Part shown: positions 42,612-50,436 of the stretch, one piece after another | Position numbering within the stretch: position 1 is the first letter of the stretch | How the letters are laid out: each line of letters begins with the position of its first letter | From: PALSA-505 sp963702235 | GTDB taxonomy: Bacteria; Actinomycetota; Actinomycetes; Streptosporangiales; Streptosporangiaceae | Direction: 5' to 3' | Assembly (NCBI GenBank): GCA_963702235.1 | Contig: CAVPBZ010000022.1 | Coordinates: 225,072-289,071 of the forward strand | Length of the DNA stretch: 64,000 nucleotides | The notes under the pieces: model-generated | Database searches by the model: none | Seen by the model: only the letters and a program-made list of their open reading frames with translations | What the model was told of the DNA's origin: nothing | Made by a program: the position numbers and the translations under genes

Positions 42612-43073
42612 TCACCCCGCACCGCCGGACAGCTCTGCCGCCATCGTCGCGCCGAGCTCCCAGCAGGCCGCCAGGTCGGCGCGGGACGGGCCGCCGGTCA
42701 CGCACACCGGCGGGCGCGCCCGCCGCCACTGCAGCCCGGCGGCGATCGACTCCACCGCCCGGACCGCGCCGCCGGTGTCGTTGCTGCCGTGCACGTAGAG
42801 GGCATACGGCCGGCGGACCGTCGCCGCCAGGCAGGGGTAGTAGACAGTGTCGAAGAAGTGCTTGAGCGCCCCGGACATGTAGCCGATGTTCGCAGGCGTG
42901 CCGAGCAGGTAGCCGTCGCCGGCCAGCACGTCCGGCGCGGCCGCCGTCAGCGCGGGCCGGATCTCGACCGCTACCCCCTCGATCCCGTCGGCCGCGGTGC
43001 CGGACACGACGGCCTCGAACATCGCCTGCATGGCGGGCGACGAGGTTTGATGGACAACGAGCAGCCGGGGCAT
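42612..43073 (-). CDS. Flavodoxin-like / FMN-binding oxidoreductase
   Basis: A 153-residue flavodoxin-fold protein. MPRLLVVHQTSSPAMQAMFEAV is the phosphate-binding loop and LGTPANIGYMSGALKHFFDTV contacts FMN. Members of this family are NAD(P)H-dependent FMN reductases or quinone reductases. It is immediately upstream of the PfkB-like gene, so the two may form an operon. Partner and reaction are unproven. Confidence 0.85.
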   Translation of the reverse strand: MPRLLVVHQTSSPAMQAMFEAVVSGTAADGIEGVAVEIRPALTAAAPDVLAGDGYLLGTPANIGYMSGALKHFFDTVYYPCLAATVRRPYALYVHGSNDTGGAVRAVESIAAGLQWRRARPPVCVTGGPSRADLAACWELGATMAAELSGGAG

Positions 43074-43095
43074 CAGGCCGATCCTAGAGGTGCCC

Positions 43096-43202
43096 GGCGG
43101 GTGCGCGGGATAACCACCCGCCAGGGGGGTAGCTCTAGAGCTTCAATACCCTAACCTGACAGAAATCCAGATCAATCTGATGGTTATAGTCGAGATCAGG
43201 TT
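43096..43202. promoter_or_regulatory. Palindrome-rich region between flavodoxin and sulfotransferase genes
   Basis: GGCGGGTG and CACCCGCC (43096-43103, 43115-43122) pair, AGCTCTAGAGCT (43131-43142) is a perfect 12-base palindrome, and AACCTGA and TCAGGTT (43153-43159, 43196-43202) pair around CAGATCAATCTG. The region is the shared regulatory gap of the two divergent genes, but no known operator is recognised. Confidence 0.45.
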
Positions 43203-43223
43203 GCCGCCCTTCAGGGAGACAGA

Positions 43224-44213
43224 ATGGCTCTGCCCGACTTCCTCGTGATCGGGGCGCCCAAGGCCGGCTCCACGGCCCTGCACGCCGCCCTCGCCCAGCA
43301 CCCGGCGCTGTACATGTCCCCGGTCAAGGAACCGAAGTTCTTCCTGTCCGACGGCCCGCCGCCCGCGCGCGGCGGTCCCGGTGACGCACAGACCTACCGC
43401 GAGCACGTGTGGCGCAGGCCGGACTACGAGGCGCTGTTCGACGGGGCTCCGCCGGGCGCGCTGCGCGGCGAGTTGACCCCGCTGTACCTGCACGATCCGG
43501 CGGCGCACGCCCGCATCCGGGCCCTGATCCCGGAGGCCAGGCTGATCGCCGTGCTGCGGGATCCGGTCGAGCGGGCGCACTCCAACTGGACCCACCTGTG
43601 GTCGGCGGGACTCGAGCCGATCGGGGACTTCGTCCGCGCCTGCGCGGAGGAGCGGCGCCGGGCCGAGGCCGGCTGGGCCAGCTTCTGGCACTACACCGGC
43701 CTGGGCAAGTACGGCGAGCAGCTGGAGCACCTGTACCGGCTGTTCCCGCGCGAGCAGGTGCTGGTGCTGCGGTACCTGTCCATGGTTGACAGCCCGGCCG
43801 AGACGCTGGACCGGATCTGCGGATTCCTGGGTGTCGAGCCCGGGATCATCAGCGGCCTGCCCAGGGAGAACGTGACCGCGCACCCGGAGCCGACGCTGCG
43901 CTACCGCACGGTGGCCAGGGCCGCGCGGGCCGCTGCCGCGGTGGGCGAGTTCCTGCCCGGCCGGGCGGGCGTATTGCTGAGCAGCCCGCTGGAGCACATG
44001 CTGCAGCGCAGCGCGCCGCCGCGCCAGCCGCTCACGCAGGAGGAGCGCGACCTGGTACTGCCGCACTTCGAGGCCGACATCCGGCTGCTCGAGCGGATCA
44101 CCGGGGAAGACTTCAGCTTCTGGCTGCGGCCCCGCGAGCGCTCCGGCGGCATGGTGGGCAGCAGGCCCAGCGGGCAGCGGCAGGCCAGGAACGGCCAGCG
44201 GCGGGCCGCGTAG
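43224..44213 (+). CDS. Sulfotransferase
   Basis: Transfers a sulfuryl group from PAPS to an alcohol or amine. The 5'-phosphosulfate loop is GAPKAGSTALHAALAQHP and the 3'-phosphate site is LRDPVERAHSNW. The sequence is of the heparan/carbohydrate sulfotransferase type (Sulfotransfer_3 fold). 329 aa is normal. AGGGAGACAGA gives the ribosome site. The stop TAG lies in the first unit of a nine-unit tandem repeat; the target molecule is unknown. Confidence 0.92.
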   Translation: MALPDFLVIGAPKAGSTALHAALAQHPALYMSPVKEPKFFLSDGPPPARGGPGDAQTYREHVWRRPDYEALFDGAPPGALRGELTPLYLHDPAAHARIRALIPEARLIAVLRDPVERAHSNWTHLWSAGLEPIGDFVRACAEERRRAEAGWASFWHYTGLGKYGEQLEHLYRLFPREQVLVLRYLSMVDSPAETLDRICGFLGVEPGIISGLPRENVTAHPEPTLRYRTVARAARAAAAVGEFLPGRAGVLLSSPLEHMLQRSAPPRQPLTQEERDLVLPHFEADIRLLERITGEDFSFWLRPRERSGGMVGSRPSGQRQARNGQRRAA

Positions 44214-44341
44214 CAGCCGGGCCGCGCAGCAGCAGGCCGCGCAGCAGCAGGCCGCGCAGCAGCAGGCCGCGCAGCAGCAGGCCGCGCAGCAGCAGGCCGC
44301 GCAGCGGGAGGCCGCGTAGCAGCGGGCCGCGTAGCAGCCGG
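44205..44341. repeat. Nine-copy 15-base tandem repeat after the sulfotransferase stop
   Basis: Units GCCGCGCAGCAGCAG begin at 44221, 44236, 44251, 44266 and 44281, with variants at 44205, 44296, 44311 and 44326. The TAG stop of the sulfotransferase (44211-44213) is a C-to-T version of a repeat codon. With CAG there the frame would run on as Gly-Arg-Ala-Ala-Ala repeats. The remaining bases to 44509 hold no gene I can support. Confidence 0.9.
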
Positions 44342-44509
44342 GCCGGCTCACCGCAGGGGCAGCCGACCGGCCGTCATGCGCGGCACATCGCCGCCCGGTA
44401 CATCCCTTTATGTCCCTTTGCCTGCGGAGGCGCCGGCGCTCCGCCTGGTGGATGCCGGGTTATACCCCTGGGGTGGGTCAAAAGTCGGCGTCGATCTTGA
44501 TCCGCAGGC

Positions 44510-45442
44510 CTAACGGAGCTCGGTGCGCAGCTCGTGCGCGCCGTCCGGCCGGGCCATCTCGTAGTAGAGCCTGCAGCCGCCGCCGGACAGCTCGAGGACG
44601 TCCAGGTAGCGCAGGCCGCCGGAGGCGTACGGCGACTGGACCAGCGGGACCGTTCCCCACGGGGTCAGCACGGTGGGCTCGGTACCGACCGCCACTCCGG
44701 TGCGCTCCTCGTAGTTCTCCGCCGCGGTCGCCCGGCCGTCGTAGTAGGCGGTGATCGCGCCGGCCGCGAACCGGACCGCGCTGATCCTCACCCCCCGGGC
44801 ATCCCATTGCCCGGGCCGTCCGGCCAGCGCGGTGCCGTGCCAGGTCCAGTTCCAGCCGTCGGGGCTGGTGGCATGGTCGGTGACCATCTGGTCGGTTTCG
44901 GCGGGATTCTCCAGCGGGTGACACGACGCCCACAGGTGCCAGGTGCCGTCCCGGTACACGATGACCGGATCCTTGACCGCGGTCTTGACGTCACCGGGCA
45001 GCGCGACCCGGCTCTGTGCGGCGTCGAACCCGGCCGGGCTCGCGGCCTCGATCAGCTCGACCCGCCAGTGCTTGGTGGCCAAGGTGCCGCAGCTCAGGTA
45101 CAGCCGCCAGGTGCCGCCGGGCGTCCGGATCAGCGCCGGCCGCTCGAGTGACTCGGCGTTGACCTCCTCCTTGGTGATCGTGAGCAGCGTCTCGAAGTGC
45201 TCGCCGTCGCCGGACCTGGCGACCGCCACCGCATAGCCGCGGCCCATGCCCAGCGGCCGGCGCAGCCGGTACGCCAGGTAGATATCCCCGTCCCACTCCA
45301 CCGCGCTCGGGCCGCCCGCCCAGTATCCCGGGCCATCCCCCGGCGGCGGCACCACCACGACCGACTGCTCCGGCCGCGGCACCATCACTTCACCCGCTAT
45401 GTCGCCCTCGTCAATGATCACAATCTCAATGCTAGACATCAT
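44510..45442 (-). CDS. Five-bladed beta-propeller protein of the GH43/GH62/DUF377 type
   Basis: 310 residues with repeated blades, e.g. YLAYRLRRPLGMGRGYAVAVARSGDGEHFE, KDPVIVYRDGTWHLWASCHP and ITAYYDGRATAAENYEERTGVAVG. This is the five-bladed fold of GH43/GH62/GH130-type proteins that act on arabinose- or mannose-containing glycans. The catalytic acids are not certain: Asp168 in KDPV is a candidate. The start overlaps the MFS stop in ATGA, so it is translated from the same message. No signal peptide is visible, so it is probably cytoplasmic; a role in handling an imported saccharide would fit. Confidence 0.7.
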   Translation of the reverse strand: MMSSIEIVIIDEGDIAGEVMVPRPEQSVVVVPPPGDGPGYWAGGPSAVEWDGDIYLAYRLRRPLGMGRGYAVAVARSGDGEHFETLLTITKEEVNAESLERPALIRTPGGTWRLYLSCGTLATKHWRVELIEAASPAGFDAAQSRVALPGDVKTAVKDPVIVYRDGTWHLWASCHPLENPAETDQMVTDHATSPDGWNWTWHGTALAGRPGQWDARGVRISAVRFAAGAITAYYDGRATAAENYEERTGVAVGTEPTVLTPWGTVPLVQSPYASGGLRYLDVLELSGGGCRLYYEMARPDGAHELRTELR

Positions 45443-46884
45443 TCGCGGCTGGCGAGGAGCTCTCGGCCGAGCCCGACAGCGCTGGCGCCCGGACGGCCGG
45501 CGACGGCGGCGCCGGCAGCGCCGCGCCGGGCAGCGCGGCACCGGCCGCCTCGCGGGTCACCGCCGCCTCGTGAGCTACCGCGGCCTCGCGGCCCGCGGCC
45601 GCCTCGCGGGTCACCGCGGCCTCGTGCGCCGCCGCTGCGGTCTCGCCGGCCGCCCCCGCCCCGGCAGCCGAGCGGATGGTCCGGATTCTGGCGCGGGATG
45701 AGGGCAAGCGCGGACGACACCAGGATGAGCGCGACCGCGCCGTACTGCGTGCGGGAGACGCCGATCGTCACCGCCAGCGGCCCGGCGGCGAGCGCGCCGA
45801 GCGGCATCGCCATCGTGGTGCCGACCGCGTCGTAGGAGGACACCCGGGCGAGCCGGTCCGGCGGGATGTGGGTGGCCATCGCGACGGTCCACTGGACCAT
45901 CATGACCTCGATCACCACGCCGACCCCGAACGAGCAGACGCAGACGAGCACCAGCGGCCACAGCATCGCCAGTGACAGCGTCGGGATCGCGATCGTGGCG
46001 CCCATGAGAACCACGAACAAGATGGGCCGGCGCGGCGTGAACCGCAGCGACACGACGCCGCCCGCGATGAGGCCGACCGATTCAGCCGCGGTGATCGCCC
46101 CCCACGCCGCGGGGCCGCCCAGGTGAGCCCGCGCGACCGCCGGCCCCAGCACCTGGAACCCGCCGTACCAGGCCATCATGATGACGGAGTACTGCGCGCA
46201 GGTCGCCCACAGCCAGGTGCGCGAGCGGAACTCCGACCAGCCGTCACGCAGCTCGCGGAGCATGCCGTGGCCGTGCACCCGCTCGCCGTCAGCCGCCCGC
46301 AGGCTCAGCAGCACCGGGACGGTGCCGACCATGCCGGTCCCGCAGATGGCCAGTGCCCAGCCAGGGCCGACGGCCGCCACGACCAGCCCGGCGACCGCGG
46401 CCCCGCCCATCTGGCCGCCGTTCATCGCCAGCCGGCTCAGCGCGCTTGCCTGGGTCAGCAGCCCGCCGGGCACGATCCTGGGCAGCAGCGCCTGCGACGC
46501 CGGGTAGAACAACGCCATGCCGGTGCCCGTCACGCATTCCAGGACGATCATCTGCCAGAGCAGCGGGCGACCGGTGAGGACCAGCAGCCCGAACGTGCCC
46601 TCCCCCGCCGCGATCATGAGATTGCCCGCGATGATCACGCGCTGCGGCGGCATGCGGTCGGCGAACACGCCGCCGATGAGCGTGAACACCAGCGACGGCG
46701 CGATCTGGGCGGCGAGCACGTAGGACAGGTCGGCAGTCGACCCGGTGCCGTCCAGGACCGCGAACGCCACCCCCACCAGCGAGAACGCGTATGCCCCCGG
46801 CGCGATCAGCCGGTCGGCCAGCAGCAGCCTGAAGTCCCGCAGTGCCAGCACCGGGAACCGGCTGGTCAGCGCCCGCGCAGGCAT
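45439..46884 (-). CDS. MFS transporter with long low-complexity C-terminal tail
   Basis: A 12-helix major-facilitator carrier (about residues 15-400) of the enterobactin-exporter/EntS-like class, with MTSR-type start (here MPARALTSRFPVLALRDFRLLLADR). After residue 400 comes a Gly/Arg-rich stretch (GGGGRRDRSGGARGRGDPRGG...), about 80 residues, that looks like slippage-derived repeat sequence; the region holds two 54-base-apart repeats (45548 and 45602). In another frame the same DNA reads as a more regular Ala/Glu/His repeat, so a frameshift near the end cannot be excluded. Its stop overlaps the propeller gene start by four bases, indicating an operon. Confidence 0.82.
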   Translation of the reverse strand: MPARALTSRFPVLALRDFRLLLADRLIAPGAYAFSLVGVAFAVLDGTGSTADLSYVLAAQIAPSLVFTLIGGVFADRMPPQRVIIAGNLMIAAGEGTFGLLVLTGRPLLWQMIVLECVTGTGMALFYPASQALLPRIVPGGLLTQASALSRLAMNGGQMGGAAVAGLVVAAVGPGWALAICGTGMVGTVPVLLSLRAADGERVHGHGMLRELRDGWSEFRSRTWLWATCAQYSVIMMAWYGGFQVLGPAVARAHLGGPAAWGAITAAESVGLIAGGVVSLRFTPRRPILFVVLMGATIAIPTLSLAMLWPLVLVCVCSFGVGVVIEVMMVQWTVAMATHIPPDRLARVSSYDAVGTTMAMPLGALAAGPLAVTIGVSRTQYGAVALILVSSALALIPRQNPDHPLGCRGGGGRRDRSGGARGRGDPRGGRGPRGRGSSRGGGDPRGGRCRAARRGAAGAAVAGRPGASAVGLGRELLASRE

Positions 46885-46980
46885 GGAGATACATCCGTTC
46901 TATCTGATCGGGGGGAGCATTCGACCGTAACTCACCCCACTCGTCACAGCAAACGCATTTCTGTCCTGGCGCAGTCACTT

Positions 46981-47028
46981 GATCACGAAGAGTTGTACGC
47001 GTGTCGGCACGCACAACTCTTCGCGATC
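46981..47028. repeat. Palindromic element A upstream of the ECF operon
   Basis: GATCACGAAGAGTTGT (46981-46996) pairs with ACAACTCTTCGCGATC (47013-47028) with one mismatch; inside, GCGTG and CACGC pair around TCGG. It is clearly related in sequence to the perfect 19-base palindrome at 48429. The remaining 255 bases (46885-47139) hold no gene I can support. Confidence 0.85.
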
Positions 47029-47139
47029 ACGGGCGGCCGGGGCGTCCGTGGGAACATCAGGCAAGACGGCCTGGCAACCTTTGGCCGGGCCGTGTCGTGC
47101 AGGAACTATGTGGGCACCCTTGCGGGCAGCGCGGTGAGC

Positions 47140-47697
47140 ATGGCTCAACCGGACGACGTCATCGGCACTGCTGAGGTGATGCCGTTCGAGGACTTCGTCG
47201 CGACCCGGTCGGCACGGCTGTTCACCATGGCGCTGTTGCTGAGCGGGCATCACCGGGCCGAGGCTGAGGATCTGCTCCAGGGTGTGCTCGAGCGCGCATA
47301 CCGGCGCTGGGCGCGGATTTGCCGGTCGGGGGATCCCGAGCGGTACGTGCGCCGGATGCTGGTGAATTCGTCGATCGACCGGTGGCGGCGACTGCGGCGG
47401 CGGCCCGAGGAGTCGCTGCGGTTCCCGGGCCGGCACCGAGCTGTCGCCGACCGGTCTGCTGAGGTGGCGGACCGGGATCTACTGCTCCGCGCGCTCGGCG
47501 CACTGCCGGCCCGGCAGCGCGCGGTACTCGTGCTGCGGTACCTCGATGACCTCTCCGAGGGACAGACGGCCGCGGTTCTGGGCTGCAGCGTGGGCACGGT
47601 GAAGAGCCAGGCCTCGCGCGCGCTGGCCAGGCTGCGCGAGATAACCAGGGCGGATCACGAGCCGGGACGCCAGGAAGGCACGAGGCGGGATGGATGA
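47140..47697 (+). CDS. ECF sigma factor, SigE-family type
   Basis: 185 residues with region 2 (PFEDFVATRSARLFTMALLLSGHHRAEAEDLLQGVLERAYRRW) and region 4 (LPARQRAVLVLRYLDDLSEGQTAAVLGCSVGTVKSQASRALARLRE). The SigE-family signature RRWARI is kept. It redirects RNA polymerase to a stress or surface regulon. The start at ATG 47140 or GTG 47134 are both possible. It overlaps the next gene by eight bases; the two form one operon. The ECF operon is bracketed by palindromes A and B. Confidence 0.9.
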   Translation: MAQPDDVIGTAEVMPFEDFVATRSARLFTMALLLSGHHRAEAEDLLQGVLERAYRRWARICRSGDPERYVRRMLVNSSIDRWRRLRRRPEESLRFPGRHRAVADRSAEVADRDLLLRALGALPARQRAVLVLRYLDDLSEGQTAAVLGCSVGTVKSQASRALARLREITRADHEPGRQEGTRRDG

Positions 47698-48400
47698 TCT
47701 GGAGCGCGACCTGCGGGCCGCGATGCACGCGGCGGCTGAGCCGCCGCCCGCTGGCCTGCTGGCTGCCGTCCGCCGCAGGCACCGCCGGCACCGCCGGCGA
47801 GTGGGCGCCGGATGCGTCCTGGCCGTGGCGGCGCTCGCCCTGGCCGCGCCACCGGTCACGCACGCGCTGCGGGGGGCGGCGCCCGGCAGGCCGCCGGCTG
47901 CGCCCGCCATTGCCGCACCGACGCCGGCGGCTGCGCCCGGCACGGTGCTCAGCGGGTGCGGCTCGGCGAATATCGGCCAGCTGGGCTCACACTGGCGCAC
48001 CGGGGGTCGCGAGGCCGGCCCGCTCTGGTTCCTCAGCGGCGGCCACAGCCGCGGCAGGCTCCAGGCATATGTCCTGATCACCGTCATCACGGGGGTCAGG
48101 CCCGGAGCTGCCGTGGTCGTCAGGGTCGCACCCGAGGGCCGGTCCTATCTCCGGTTCCTGTTCGGGCCGCAGGACTCGCTCCAAGCCGGCACCCCGTACA
48201 CCATGGGCAGCGGGGAGGCGGGCGTGACCTTCACCGCCTGCGCGGCTGGCCCGGGCCTGTACACGGACTACTACGGAGGCATGCTGGTCGCGGGTCAGCG
48301 CTGCGTCCCGGTGGACGTGTGGGCCCCCGGCACGGCACGGCCGATCACCGTGCGCCTCGGCGCGTGTGCCGGGTGGGGTCCGTATTCTCCTCGGGGCTGA
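47690..48400 (+). CDS. Membrane-anchored protein coupled to the ECF sigma factor, probable anti-sigma
   Basis: 236 residues: a short basic cytoplasmic part (MDDLERDLRAAMHAAAEPPPAGLLAAVRRRHRRHRRR), one membrane segment (about 38-58) and an extracellular domain with four cysteines (SGCGSAN, FTACAAG, QRCVPVD, GACAGWG). The first part has no zinc-finger motif, so it is not a classic ZAS anti-sigma. The eight-base overlap with the sigma gene and the membrane position make an anti-sigma or sensory role likely, but it is inferred. Confidence 0.7.
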   Translation: MDDLERDLRAAMHAAAEPPPAGLLAAVRRRHRRHRRRVGAGCVLAVAALALAAPPVTHALRGAAPGRPPAAPAIAAPTPAAAPGTVLSGCGSANIGQLGSHWRTGGREAGPLWFLSGGHSRGRLQAYVLITVITGVRPGAAVVVRVAPEGRSYLRFLFGPQDSLQAGTPYTMGSGEAGVTFTACAAGPGLYTDYYGGMLVAGQRCVPVDVWAPGTARPITVRLGACAGWGPYSPRG

Positions 48401-48428
48401 GGCGGCGGCTGGCCTTGGGCCTTCACGG

Positions 48429-48476
48429 GATCACGAAGACTTGTGCGTGTGATCACCCGCACAAGTCTTCGTGATC
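48429..48476. repeat. Palindromic element B, perfect 19-base arms
   Basis: GATCACGAAGACTTGTGCG (48429-48447) pairs perfectly with 48458-48476 around a ten-base loop. It follows the ECF operon and shares GATCACGAAGA-TTGT with element A. It could be a terminator or one copy of a repetitive palindromic element. Confidence 0.88.
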
Positions 48477-48514
48477 ATGGAAAAGGGACACGCTGGGCTG
48501 GCTAGTGTCGACCC

Positions 48515-48874
48515 ATGCGAACGGTGACCGGGGCGGTGCTGGACGTGTGCTGCGTGGGCGCGTTCGTGGCGATCGGCCGGGCCAGCCACACCGAGGGCGA
48601 GACGCTCGCCGGGCTCGCCCGGACGGCCTGGCCGTTTCTGACCGGGCTGGCGGCCGGCTGGCTGATCACCCGCGCCTGGCGGCGCCCTGGTGCGGTCGTG
48701 CCGGTCGGGACCGGCGTGTGGATCAGCACGGCGGCGCTCGGCATGCTGCTGCGGGCCGCGTCCGGCCAGGGCGTCGCGATCGCGTTCATCGTCGTGGCGC
48801 TGGCGTTCCTGGGCCTGTTCATGCTGGGTTGGCGGCTGCTGACTGGCAGATTTGCGACATCGTCTCCGGGCTGA
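48515..48874 (+). CDS. DUF3054-family membrane protein
   Basis: 119 residues with four hydrophobic segments. The pattern fits DUF3054: VGAFVAIGRASHTEGE, AGLARTAWPFLTGLAAGWLITRAWRRPG, GVWISTAALGMLLRAASGQGVA and AFLGLFMLGWRLL. Function unknown. The ATG at 48515 opens the predicted first membrane segment. Its stop lies inside the loop of an inverted repeat that continues towards the alkylation-repair gene. Confidence 0.85.
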   Translation: MRTVTGAVLDVCCVGAFVAIGRASHTEGETLAGLARTAWPFLTGLAAGWLITRAWRRPGAVVPVGTGVWISTAALGMLLRAASGQGVAIAFIVVALAFLGLFMLGWRLLTGRFATSSPG

Positions 48875-48895
48875 GCGACCGTGTCGCAAATTTGC
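48846..48895. promoter_or_regulatory. Inverted repeat between the DUF3054 and AlkA genes
   Basis: GCAGATTTGCGACA (48846-48859) and TGTCGCAAATTTGC (48882-48895) pair with one mismatch; GCAAATTTGC within the right arm is a perfect ten-base palindrome. The loop contains the stop of the DUF3054 gene. It may terminate that gene or be an operator for the repair gene starting at 48932. Confidence 0.5.
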
Positions 48896-48931
48896 TAGCC
48901 GGTGGTGCCTGGCACCGGCGATGCTGGCCGT

Positions 48932-50401
48932 ATGCATGAAGACTTCGAGCGGTGCGTGCGGGCGGTGCAGTCCAAGGACGCCCGCTTCGACGGGTGGTTC
49001 TTTACTGGGGTGACCAGCACCGGCATCTACTGCCGGCCGAGCTGCCCGGCCGTGCCGCCCAAGGCCAGGAACATGCGCTTCTACCCGAGCGCGGCCGCGG
49101 CGCAGGCGGCAGGTTTCCGCGCGTGCAAGCGGTGCCGCCCGGACGCGAGCCCGGGCTCACCGGAGTGGAACGTGCGCGCCGACATGGTCGCCCGGGCGAT
49201 GCGCCTGATCGCCGACGGCGTGGTGGACCGGGACGGGGTGCCCGGTCTCGCCGCCCGGCTGGGCTACAGCACCCGGCAGATCCAGCGGCAGCTGCTCGCC
49301 GAGCTCGGCGCCGGGCCGCTGGCGCTGGCCCGGGCGCAGCGGGCGCAGACCGCGCGGCTGCTGATCGAGACCACGGCGCTGCCGATGAGTGACATCGCCT
49401 TCGCGGCCGGGTTCGCGAGCATCCGGGCGTTCAACGGCACCGTCCGGGAGGTATTTGCCCTTTCCCCGTCTCAGCTGCGGGAGCGGGCCGCCCGCGGGCA
49501 CCCGGCCACGCACCGGGGGGAATTGTCGCTGCGGCTGCCGCTGCGCGCGCCGTTCTTCCCGGACAGCCTCTTCGGCCACCTGGCCGCCACCGCGGTACCC
49601 GGCGTAGAGGAGTGGCGGGACGGCGCGTTCCGGCGCACCCTGCGGCTGCCGCACGGGCCGGGGGTGGCGACGCTGCGGCCGCTGCCCGATCATGTCGCCT
49701 GCCAGCTGGCCCTCACCGACCTGCGGGACCTGGCGACCGCGGTCAGCCGGTGCCGCCGGCTGCTCGACCTGGACGCCGACCCGGTCGCCGTCGGCGACGT
49801 GCTGCAGGCCGATCCGCTGCTCGCCCCGCTGGTGGCCAAAGCACCCGGGCGCCGGGTACCCCGGACCGTGGACGCGGCGGAGTTCGCGCTGCGCGCGGTG
49901 CTCGGCCAGCAGGTATCCACCGCGGCCGCACGCACCCACGCGGCGCGGCTGGCCCTGGCGTGCGGCGAGCAGGTCAGCGACCCGGCCGGCGGCCTGAGCA
50001 GGCTGTTCCCCGAGCCGGCCGCGCTGGCGGGGCTCGATCCGGCACTGTTCGCCCTGCCGCGGTCGCGCCGGGACACGCTCACCGGCCTGGCGGCCACGCT
50101 GGCCGGCGGCGAGATCGACGTCGGCGCGGGCAGCGACTGGCAGCGGGCGCGGGAACAGCTCGCGGCCCTGCCCGGGATCGGGCCGTGGACGGTGGAGACG
50201 ATCGCGATGCGCGGCCTCGGTGACCCGGACGCGTTCGCGGCCACCGACCTCGGGATCCGCGCGGCCGCCCGCGAGCTCGGCCTGCCCGGCACGCCTGCGG
50301 CGCTGACCGGCCGGGCCGCGGCCTGGCGTCCCTGGCGCGCGTACGCGGTGCAGTACCTGTGGGCCACCGGCGAGCACGCCATCAACAAGGTGCCAGCGTG
50401 A
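48932..50401 (+). CDS. alkA: Ada-type regulator fused to AlkA DNA glycosylase
   Basis: 489 residues. Residues 1-80 form the Ada metal-binding domain (Cys34, Cys38, Cys65 and Cys68: IYCRPSCP and ACKRCRP), next an AraC-type helix-turn-helix (about 90-180, GYSTRQIQRQLLAELG and IAFAAGFASIRAFN), then the AlkA glycosylase with LPGIGPWTVETIAMRGLGDPDAF and the catalytic Asp in FAATDLGIR. It senses methylphosphotriesters and removes alkylated bases. It lacks the Ada methyltransferase domain, but ogt, which supplies that activity, starts 36 bases downstream. The start at 48932 (MHEDFERCV) opens the metal-binding domain directly. Confidence 0.93.
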   Translation: MHEDFERCVRAVQSKDARFDGWFFTGVTSTGIYCRPSCPAVPPKARNMRFYPSAAAAQAAGFRACKRCRPDASPGSPEWNVRADMVARAMRLIADGVVDRDGVPGLAARLGYSTRQIQRQLLAELGAGPLALARAQRAQTARLLIETTALPMSDIAFAAGFASIRAFNGTVREVFALSPSQLRERAARGHPATHRGELSLRLPLRAPFFPDSLFGHLAATAVPGVEEWRDGAFRRTLRLPHGPGVATLRPLPDHVACQLALTDLRDLATAVSRCRRLLDLDADPVAVGDVLQADPLLAPLVAKAPGRRVPRTVDAAEFALRAVLGQQVSTAAARTHAARLALACGEQVSDPAGGLSRLFPEPAALAGLDPALFALPRSRRDTLTGLAATLAGGEIDVGAGSDWQRAREQLAALPGIGPWTVETIAMRGLGDPDAFAATDLGIRAAARELGLPGTPAALTGRAAAWRPWRAYAVQYLWATGEHAINKVPA

Positions 50402-50436
50402 TCCGTCGCTGGCCGGAGTTCGTTCAGGAAAGGATC

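Noticed and set aside
43143..44351. Minus-strand open frame with a Cys-Ala-Ala-Cys-Cys-Cys repeat
   Set aside because: The repeat is the reverse reading of the 15-base DNA repeat after the sulfotransferase; the rest is a shadow frame.
46123..47139. N-terminal extension of the ECF sigma frame
   Set aside because: The first 339 codons are antisense to the MFS gene and carry no domain; only the part from 47140 is the sigma factor.
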